This document shows, in pieces, positions 6,364-11,294 of a stretch of 11,294 bases of DNA (position 1 is the first letter of the stretch; each line of letters starts with the position of its first letter). This DNA comes from Anaerolineales bacterium (GTDB lineage: Bacteria > Chloroflexota > Anaerolineae > Anaerolineales > E44-bin32): positions 1-11,294 of the forward strand of contig DAOWMX010000043.1 in the NCBI GenBank assembly GCA_030642885.1, in the 5' to 3' direction. The position numbers and the translations under genes were made by a program. The notes below the pieces were generated by a model that worked only from the letters and a program-made list of their open reading frames with translations, was not told the origin of the DNA and made no database searches.

Positions 6364-7557
6364 AGACAACTGCCGCATATCCTGCTTGTTGCTTTTTTAC
6401 TTCTTTCTCCGCTGGAAACTGTTGCAGCCCAGGCGGACGAGATTCACGTTGATACACAAACCGAGTATAAGTATGGTTCATCCATCACATTCAACGCGCA
6501 AATTCAAGCTGTAAGCGATGTCATCCGTGCGGCAGTGTTCATTCGCGTGGGCTCATCAGAATTTACAAACGTCTCCCTAGCAGTCCTTTCAGACGGCTCA
6601 GCGAACTCGGCAGAAGTAATTGAAGAAGTTCAGGCGCTCGGGGTCGAACCATTTTCCACAATCACTTACTGGTGGCAGATCGACTTCGCAGATGGCAACA
6701 ACTACGTCACAGTCCCCGCATCCTTTGTTTACGAGGATAATCGTTTCGATTGGCACTCCCTGAGCAATTCCAACATCACCGTCCATTGGATAGAAGGTGA
6801 TATAACCCGTGGTCAGGACATCCTCAACCTGGCAAATGATTCCCTTTTGAAAATTCAACGCGATCTCGCACTGCCAGCTCTTGATACTGTGACAATTTAC
6901 ATCTACCCCACAGTTGGTCAGCTTCAATCAAGTATACGCATGGGCGGTGCGACATGGGTCGGCGGGCATGCTCAACCAGAACTGAGGACCATACTTTTGG
7001 CCGCGCCAACTGGGGTTGAGGGTCAAATCTCTCTGGAACGCGATCTCCCCCATGAGCTTGTTCACATCCTGCTTTACGAACGTATGGGTGACCAATATCA
7101 CAACCTACCCACCTGGCTCAACGAAGGACTGGCTACGCTCCAAGAAGGCGTGCCGAATCCTGCTTACATCTTCGAGTTGGATCGCGCCGCCCGCGAGAAT
7201 TCACTAATTTCGATGCACTCCCTGTGTGCCTCCTTCCCTATTTCGGAAGAAGATGCCTTGCTGGCATACGCTCAGAGCGCATCCTTCACACAATATTTGC
7301 TTGACATTTATGGTGTTGGCGGTGTGGCACTGCTTTTAGATGCTTATCAGGAAGGGACAAGCTGTGAAGGCGGTGTTCAACGTGTGTATCAACGTCCCAT
7401 CTCTCAATTAGAAAACGAGTGGAGGTGGACGTCACTCTCAAACCCCAATCTGCTCGATTTCATCCGGCCGCTTCTACCTTGGCTTCTACTCGGCTTGTCC
7501 GTTCTCGTCGTATTCAGTATCATTATTCTGCTTAGCCGCCGGCAACACAAGGAATAG
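6361..7557 (+). CDS. Secreted, C-terminally anchored gluzincin (peptidase MA-like) protease
   Basis: This is an extracytoplasmic zinc metalloprotease of the peptidase MA-like type (HExxH plus downstream Glu). Translated from 6361 it is 398 residues: a signal peptide (a hydrophobic run near 7-18, then V-A-A-Q-A, with probable cleavage after Ala25), a beta-rich domain to about 125, the catalytic domain with H231-E232-L-V-H235 and the third ligand Glu255 in W-L-N-E-G-L-A, and one C-terminal membrane helix (about 370-392) ending in R-R-Q-H-K-E. Signal peptide plus C-terminal anchor puts the active site outside the membrane. The frame has no standard start before 6535 (GTG), which would remove the signal peptide and part of the first domain. 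The ATC at 6361 with GGGGTG upstream is the best start; CTG at 6370 or 6382 are alternatives, or the G of an ATG may be a C by mutation or error. It lies 2 bases after the permease gene. Family assignment is firm, the start is not. Confidence 0.8.
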   Translation: MRQLPHILLVAFLLLSPLETVAAQADEIHVDTQTEYKYGSSITFNAQIQAVSDVIRAAVFIRVGSSEFTNVSLAVLSDGSANSAEVIEEVQALGVEPFSTITYWWQIDFADGNNYVTVPASFVYEDNRFDWHSLSNSNITVHWIEGDITRGQDILNLANDSLLKIQRDLALPALDTVTIYIYPTVGQLQSSIRMGGATWVGGHAQPELRTILLAAPTGVEGQISLERDLPHELVHILLYERMGDQYHNLPTWLNEGLATLQEGVPNPAYIFELDRAARENSLISMHSLCASFPISEEDALLAYAQSASFTQYLLDIYGVGGVALLLDAYQEGTSCEGGVQRVYQRPISQLENEWRWTSLSNPNLLDFIRPLLPWLLLGLSVLVVFSIIILLSRRQHKE

Positions 7558-7564
7558 TAATACT

Positions 7565-8110
7565 ATGAACTCTTTCAAAACACTCGTATTCGATCTTGAG
7601 ACCAAGCGACTTGCAGATGAGGTCGGCGGTTGGGACCACATCGATAAGATGGGACTCTCTGCTGGCGTAACCTATCATGTCGAAGAGGATGGCTGGTCCT
7701 TATTCAAAGAAGACGATGCTGGTGTACTCCTTGACGAACTTGCTTCCGCGTCCAAAATCATTGGCTTCAACCTCATCCGTTTTGACTACACAGTTCTTAG
7801 ACCCTATGGACTTTCCATCGATCGGTCCTTAGTAGAGAAGACCGCAGACATGCTTGCAGATATCTCGCTAACACTTGGATTTCGAGTCGGCCTGGATCAC
7901 CTCGCAGAAGCCACGCTGGCTGAAAGCAAGTCCGCAGACGGCCTTGCCGCGGTTGAATGGTACAAGAAAGGCGAGATTGACAAGGTTTTGGCGTATTGCA
8001 AACAGGATGTTTGGGTTACTTACCGTCTATGGGAATATGGTCGCGACCACAGCCACATTTTCCGTCGTGATCGAAGTGGCAGCAAAAAGAAGATCCCAGT
8101 GTCCTGGTAA
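7565..8110 (+). CDS. DEDDy-type 3'-5' exonuclease / RNase H-like (YprB-like) protein
   Basis: This is a small (181 residues) soluble nuclease-fold protein with the three acidic motifs of the DEDD superfamily: F9-D10-L-E12-T (motif I), G-F-N-L-I-R-F-D74-Y (motif II) and Y144-C-K-Q-D148 (motif III). The Y-x3-D spacing makes it the DEDDy subtype. This matches the YprB-like RNase H domain family, seen alone or at the end of DEAD/DEAH helicases; the R-x-K-I-P-V-S-W C terminus resembles that family's usual ending. Whether it acts on DNA or RNA is unknown. It is 7 bases after the protease gene, with AAGGA (7549-7553) as Shine-Dalgarno, and is the last gene of the operon. No helicase partner is in the window. 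Confidence 0.82.
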   Translation: MNSFKTLVFDLETKRLADEVGGWDHIDKMGLSAGVTYHVEEDGWSLFKEDDAGVLLDELASASKIIGFNLIRFDYTVLRPYGLSIDRSLVEKTADMLADISLTLGFRVGLDHLAEATLAESKSADGLAAVEWYKKGEIDKVLAYCKQDVWVTYRLWEYGRDHSHIFRRDRSGSKKKIPVSW

Positions 8111-8121
8111 AATTTCTACCG

Positions 8122-8144
8122 GGTCGCCTTATAGCGACCTTTTT
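8122..8144 (+). terminator. Rho-independent terminator of the plus-strand operon
   Basis: A 6-bp stem GGTCGC (8122-8127) / GCGACC (8134-8139) with a 6-base loop is followed by TTTTT (8140-8144). It starts 11 bases after the exonuclease stop. Most of it lies inside the last codons of the convergent M23 gene, which ends at 8129. In the opposite direction the stem lacks a T tract. Confidence 0.75.
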
Positions 8145-9754
8145 CCTATCAACTCTGCAATATCGCTCCCGTCTGATGTTTCTGAGCGCCACACAATCGC
8201 ATCATGGCCTCTATCAGCAGACAGAGTGAAAGCAAATGCAGCAGCAATTCCAGGTTGGGATCGAACCATCCGGTAGAACTCTAAATATTGGCGAGCCTTC
8301 GAACTATCCGCTATGCCTTGTATGGGGTTGCAGAACTCTGTAATAATGAGTTGCTTATCCGGGAATTTGTCTCGATATACCTCGAATGCACGTCCTTTAT
8401 TGCGCTCTCTTAGAGAAGCCTGATCCGTCCAATAGCAATTCACGCCAACCCAATCAGCATTCTGGACCGCATTCACCGCCTCATTAAGAAATTGAGCATC
8501 ATCTGCTCTCCACCCTGGGAGAAGCTCACCCTGAGATAAACCGGGGAATCCGACCTTGGCCTCGGGGAAACGCGCCTTAATCATCTGTGTTACTTTGGTA
8601 AACCAATGTGAGAACTCCAACCCATCACGCCAGGACCGCCGCCACCCTGAGTTTTGGACGTTCGGATTGCTGTGGATTTCAAAATATCTGATCCCGGATC
8701 TATACAGCCGTCCAAAATTGTTTTCAATCGAGGCGAAAAATCTTTCTGTGGAGATCGCCTCACCAGAAAAGTCTCCCGTCACACGCACAACGATAAACAT
8801 CGCCGGATTCAACCCTCGGATGCGCTCGATCGTATCAAGACTTTCGTCAAGCTCTACCTTGACAGCTTCTAACCTCGCCATTTTTATAAGGTTGAGATCT
8901 TCACCTTGTAATGGTTCTCCCACCCTTGCGTGAGCACCGAGAAGGCATTTTTCATGGTTCAAAGGGGAGGCATCGAACGATTTCTTCTTCGCCGGCCAAA
9001 TAAGAAATGGCGTTGGGTCGATGATGTCCTTTGGGAAATTCGTCTCCCCACGGTCGGTCGCTCCATCCCTTTTCAACGTTAAATGTAGGTGCGAACCAGT
9101 AGATGCTCCAGTAGAGTTCGCTTTCCCAAGCAGCTCGCCAGCCTTTACTTCCTGTCCGACCCGCACCAATGGCCGCGCAAGATGCCCGTACACGGTTTTG
9201 TACCCATCTTTATGTCGTACACGAACATGTTTTCCATAGGCATGCACCCTGGGGTCTGGGTTATTATGAACCCGATAGACGACCCCGTCGGCGCAGCAAT
9301 AGATGTTGGTGTTATTTAGGGCGCGGATATCTACGCCCTCATGGCCTGGCATACCAAAACGGCTGTATATCTGTGGATTTGCCCCATATTCTTGAGTGAT
9401 AAATGAGTAATCGGTCGGCCAAAGCAAGTAGAACGACTTGCGTTTTTGCCCATAACGATCTTCATCGGCGATCCGCAGTGCTAATTCCTCCTGCAACCCT
9501 TGTGCAGTGTCAGTTGTAATCGGGTCAAGACGAACGCCAGGATGCTGAGAATAAAACCATTTTTCAAGTTGGCTATATTCAGGATATCCACCCGGAACGG
9601 CGGGGAAAGTTATCACCTGGGCGGGCGCCATGTATTGCGCTGCAGTATGAGGATCCTGAGTTAAGTTCGGTCCATACTGCAGAACATAGTCGGAACATGA
9701 GCGGACCCAGGTCCAGTAATTCTCACGCGGGAGCAAGATCACTTGGTGTTCCAT
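8129..9754 (-). CDS. M23 metallopeptidase fused to a glycosidase-like TIM barrel
   Basis: This is a 541-residue multidomain protein. Residues 1-105 form an unrecognised N-terminal module (starting M-E-H-Q-V-I-L-L-P-R) with no signal peptide or membrane helix. Residues of about 110-255 are an M23 (LytM-type) endopeptidase with all zinc ligands: H138-E-G-V-D142 and H222-L-H224, plus Y-G-H-L. M23 enzymes cut peptidoglycan cross-bridges. Residues of about 265-541 look like a glycoside hydrolase clan A-type barrel: a Glu473 nucleophile position in I-I-T-E-F-C-N-P and a strand Y-F-E-I-H-S-N-P-N where clan A enzymes read H-N-E-P-N, so the acid/base Glu is Asn363. The barrel may bind sugar without cutting it. 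The start is the ATG two bases after the radC stop, so the two genes are co-transcribed. Its 3' end contains the terminator of the convergent operon. The M23 call is firm; the barrel call is by fold pattern. Confidence 0.85.
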   Translation of the reverse strand: MEHQVILLPRENYWTWVRSCSDYVLQYGPNLTQDPHTAAQYMAPAQVITFPAVPGGYPEYSQLEKWFYSQHPGVRLDPITTDTAQGLQEELALRIADEDRYGQKRKSFYLLWPTDYSFITQEYGANPQIYSRFGMPGHEGVDIRALNNTNIYCCADGVVYRVHNNPDPRVHAYGKHVRVRHKDGYKTVYGHLARPLVRVGQEVKAGELLGKANSTGASTGSHLHLTLKRDGATDRGETNFPKDIIDPTPFLIWPAKKKSFDASPLNHEKCLLGAHARVGEPLQGEDLNLIKMARLEAVKVELDESLDTIERIRGLNPAMFIVVRVTGDFSGEAISTERFFASIENNFGRLYRSGIRYFEIHSNPNVQNSGWRRSWRDGLEFSHWFTKVTQMIKARFPEAKVGFPGLSQGELLPGWRADDAQFLNEAVNAVQNADWVGVNCYWTDQASLRERNKGRAFEVYRDKFPDKQLIITEFCNPIQGIADSSKARQYLEFYRMVRSQPGIAAAFAFTLSADRGHDAIVWRSETSDGSDIAELIGKRSL

Positions 9755-9756
9755 AC

Positions 9757-10446
9757 TCAGTCGTTAAACCCCATGCCTTTTGATTTCATCGAAACGTAGC
9801 GGTTTTTTCCAATTACGAGATGATCAAGCACCTCAATATCGAGAAGTTTTCCGGCGCCCACAATTGCCCGGGTTACAGCGACATCTTCAGGACTGGGCGT
9901 CGGATCATCACTCGGATGATTGTGTGCAACGATTATTGCAGCAGCATTGCGCCGCACTGCTTCCCGAAAGACCTCGCCAACTCTGATGACTGAACTGTTA
10001 AGCGATCCTCGATACACATCTATAACCTTAATGACTTGATTTCGAGTGTCTAATAGCAATACGCGTAAGTGCTCCTGCTCTAATGCGCCCATTTCATAGA
10101 GAACGAGATTTGCAGCATCCTGCGGTGACTGAATGCGCGGTTTGTCCTCCTGGTTCACAGTCGCGAATCTACGCCCTAACTCAACCGCCGCTTGTATTTG
10201 AGTGGCCTTTGCGAACCCGATTCCCCGTTTATTCTCAAGTTCAGGGAGCGAGATGCGATGTAATCCTGCAAGACCCCCGACTTCCATCAATAGTGTCTGC
10301 GCTAACTGAACAGCGTTCATCCCTTTGATACCCGTCCTAAGCATGATGGCCAGTAACTCTGCATTGGACAGAGCCCCCGGGCCTAAAGCAGCGAGCCGTT
10401 CACGTGGGCGATCGCCAGAGTCAAGATCCATAATCCGGTAGCCCAA
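9757..10446 (-). CDS. radC: RadC family JAB/MPN-domain protein
   Basis: This belongs to the RadC (UPF0758) family: an N-terminal helix-hairpin-helix-like region followed by a JAMM metalloprotease-like domain. It was historically linked to DNA repair, but its true function is unsettled. The N-terminal part has D-R-P-R-E-R-L-A-A-L-G and L-S-N-A-E-L-L-A-I-M-L-R-T-G. The JAMM metal site is intact: H175-N-H177-P-S-D-D-P-T-P-S-P-E-D188. The usual HNHPSG reads HNHPSD. I chose the TTG at 10446 (229 residues, family-typical): it gives the expected G-Y-R-I-x-D-L opening and has GGGGGA seven bases upstream. An ATG at 10434 is an alternative. The frame is open to 10632, but that extension crosses the promoter at 10510-10538 and is not RadC-like. 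It is the first gene of a two-gene unit with the M23 fusion. Confidence 0.93.
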   Translation of the reverse strand: MGYRIMDLDSGDRPRERLAALGPGALSNAELLAIMLRTGIKGMNAVQLAQTLLMEVGGLAGLHRISLPELENKRGIGFAKATQIQAAVELGRRFATVNQEDKPRIQSPQDAANLVLYEMGALEQEHLRVLLLDTRNQVIKVIDVYRGSLNSSVIRVGEVFREAVRRNAAAIIVAHNHPSDDPTPSPEDVAVTRAIVGAGKLLDIEVLDHLVIGKNRYVSMKSKGMGFND

Positions 10447-10509
10447 CTGTTTATCCCCCACATCACACCCCCATTCAGTGCAAATTGCGTGCCGAAGTCG
10501 ATGATAGCG

Positions 10510-10538
10510 ACTATACTTCAGTGGAATCTCGCTGTCAA
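10510..10538 (-). promoter_or_regulatory. Near-consensus sigma70 promoter of radC
   Basis: On the minus strand TTGACA (10533-10538) is a perfect -35 and TATAGT (10510-10515) a 5/6 -10, separated by exactly 17 bases. The start would be near 10503, leaving a leader of about 57 bases before the TTG start of radC. This is the strongest promoter seen in the window. Confidence 0.78.
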
Positions 10539-10575
10539 AGTGGCCCAGAATTTGCATCGCCATGAGTACACTGCA

Positions 10576-10584
10576 TGCTATAAT
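10576..10584 (+). promoter_or_regulatory. Extended -10 promoter of the zinc-ribbon gene
   Basis: TGCTATAAT is a perfect extended -10 (TGnTATAAT). The predicted start near 10591 leaves a leader of only about 14 bases, which contains the AGGAG Shine-Dalgarno. No good -35 is found at 16-18 bases. It stands back to back with the radC promoter. Confidence 0.6.
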
Positions 10585-10604
10585 GCCGCTCGTCAGGAGT
10601 GCCC

Positions 10605-11096
10605 ATGCTGGACATCTTCGGAATCGCCTCATTAGGAAAATTCTTTACATATATCACAGCCTTTTTGGGTGCCTTCTTGGCTGCATTGTGGCTGAGTCTG
10701 ATTTTTTGGACGCTCAGGGATATCCGCTCCAGGTCCCACGATAAACTTGTCCACATCCTCACGGTGCTCCTGGTAGCCCTCTTGAATCTACCTGGACTTA
10801 TCATCTACCTCATAATCCGCCCATCCCTGACGCTCACCGAGGAGTACCAACAGACGCTAGAAGAAGAGGCGCTCCTTTCGCAAATTGAGGAGCGTTTGTT
10901 ATGTCCAGGATGTGGAAGCCATACGGAAAAGAATTGGCAGGTCTGCGCTCATTGCCACACTCGACTCCGAAAGGTATGCCGTCAATGCGGCCAGCTTCTA
11001 CAGCTCCCCTGGCAGATTTGTCCTTACTGCACAACACCTGTACCAGTGTCGTCCACCGAAGCTCAATCAGCAGATATACCACCCATTACTGGCTAG
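10605..11096 (+). CDS. Membrane protein with cytoplasmic double zinc ribbon
   Basis: The 163-residue product has two hydrophobic segments (about 9-36 and 47-70) and then a cytosolic-type tail with four Cys knuckles: C-P-G-C, C-A-H-C-H, C-R-Q-C-G and C-P-Y-C. Together they make two zinc ribbons of the DZR type. A short helical stretch rich in Glu separates the membrane part from the ribbons. Function is unknown; such proteins are common in Anaerolineae-like genomes and may serve in membrane-linked protein or nucleic-acid binding. I chose the ATG at 10605 because AGGAG (10595-10599) is five bases upstream. A GTG at 10599 is in frame but overlaps that ribosome site. It is a single gene between its own promoter and a strong terminator. 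Confidence 0.82.
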   Translation: MLDIFGIASLGKFFTYITAFLGAFLAALWLSLIFWTLRDIRSRSHDKLVHILTVLLVALLNLPGLIIYLIIRPSLTLTEEYQQTLEEEALLSQIEERLLCPGCGSHTEKNWQVCAHCHTRLRKVCRQCGQLLQLPWQICPYCTTPVPVSSTEAQSADIPPITG

Positions 11097-11122
11097 CTCT
11101 CGAACCTGCAAATCTCGGAAAT

Positions 11123-11159
11123 AAAAGAAACTGGCGAATAGAACTCGCCAGTTTCTTTT
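11123..11159. terminator. Bidirectional terminator between the zinc-ribbon gene and enolase
   Basis: A perfect 15-bp stem (11123-11137 with 11145-11159) surrounds a 7-base loop. Its outer part is AAAAG on the left and CTTTT on the right, so transcripts from either strand end in a U-rich tract. It sits between the stop of the plus-strand zinc-ribbon gene (11096) and the stop of the minus-strand enolase gene (11187) and can serve both. Confidence 0.9.
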
Positions 11160-11186
11160 TAATTAACTGTCTGCTATTAAGTTGCT

Positions 11187-11294
11187 CTACTTTTTGCTTA
11201 CCATTCCTAAGCAAGACCAACCTGCATACTGAGCAGTGTCTCCGAGCTCATCCTCTATGCGCAGAAGTTGGTTGTACTTCGCAACGCGATCGGA
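11187..11294 (-). CDS. eno: Enolase, C-terminal fragment (gene continues past the right edge)
   Basis: Only the last 35 codons are present. The frame reads S-D-R-V-A-K-Y-N-Q-L-L-R-I-E-D-E-L-G-D-T, the highly conserved C-terminal helix of enolase (2-phosphoglycerate to phosphoenolpyruvate in glycolysis). The tail Y-A-G-W-S-C-L-G-M-V-S-K-K departs from the more usual Y-A-G-R ending. The catalytic residues lie outside the window. The gene ends 28 bases from a shared terminator. It is too short for the ORF cut-off used, but recognition is clear. Confidence 0.9.
   Translation of the reverse strand, partial: SDRVAKYNQLLRIEDELGDTAQYAGWSCLGMVSKK

Noticed and set aside
7875..8276. 133-residue plus-strand open frame across the convergent junction
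   Set aside because: It overlaps the well-supported DEDDy nuclease in another frame and runs antisense into the M23 gene, crossing a terminator.
7565..10446. Nuclease, RadC and M23 protein as a possible defence or phage island
   Set aside because: These are on opposite strands in two transcription units, RadC and the YprB-like nuclease are ordinary chromosomal genes, and no integrase, repeat, toxin or atypical composition accompanies them.
10447..10632. In-frame N-terminal extension of radC (62 extra residues)
   Set aside because: It spans the strong minus-strand promoter at 10510-10538 and overlaps the start of the divergent zinc-ribbon gene; the RadC-like sequence begins only at the TTG at 10446, which has its own Shine-Dalgarno.
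11187..11230. Unusual enolase tail (Y-A-G-W-S-C-L-G-M-V-S-K-K) as a sign of a pseudogene
   Set aside because: The last residues of enolases vary widely and the preceding conserved helix is intact, so there is no evidence of damage.

Overview
The window looks like chromosomal DNA from a Chloroflexota bacterium, most likely Anaerolineae. This is inferred from gene content: a mevalonate-pathway decarboxylase next to an RseP-type protease, a standalone YprB-like nuclease, a Tat-exported L,D-transpeptidase and a double-zinc-ribbon membrane protein. Base composition is moderate and even. I see no rRNA, tRNA, CRISPR array, insertion sequence or phage module. Genes are tightly packed, with no gene-free stretch above 300 bases.

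Layout from left to right. (1) A hairpin-plus-T terminator (3-26) ends a gene lying off the left edge. (2) A minus-strand BMP-like solute-binding lipoprotein (31-1074) is divergent from a plus-strand L,D-transpeptidase (1223-2320). (3) A long plus-strand series runs from 2389 to 8110: a mevalonate (di)phosphate decarboxylase, an M50 site-2 protease with its own extended -10 promoter, a HEAT-repeat protein, an AEC permease, a membrane-anchored gluzincin protease and a DEDDy exonuclease. From the M50 gene onward the gaps are -4 to +20 bases, so this is probably one operon, ended by a hairpin at 8122-8144. (4) A minus-strand pair, radC followed by an unusual M23 peptidase fused to a glycosidase-like barrel, converges on that operon. 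(5) radC diverges from a plus-strand double-zinc-ribbon membrane protein; the intergenic space carries a near-consensus sigma70 promoter for radC and an extended -10 for the other gene. (6) A long bidirectional terminator separates the zinc-ribbon gene from the 3' end of enolase, which enters from the right on the minus strand.

Functional themes are the cell envelope (L,D-transpeptidase, M23 protein, lipoprotein), isoprenoid precursor synthesis, membrane proteolysis (M50 and MA-type proteases in one operon) and nucleic-acid metabolism (RadC, DEDDy nuclease). The observations most worth a second look are: a secreted protease whose reading frame has no ATG, GTG or TTG before its signal peptide but has an ATC with a good Shine-Dalgarno; a decarboxylase lacking the basic residues expected to hold the substrate diphosphate; and an M23/TIM-barrel fusion that has no signal peptide and has lost one of the two catalytic glutamates of its barrel. 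I do not see a convincing new defence or mobile system.
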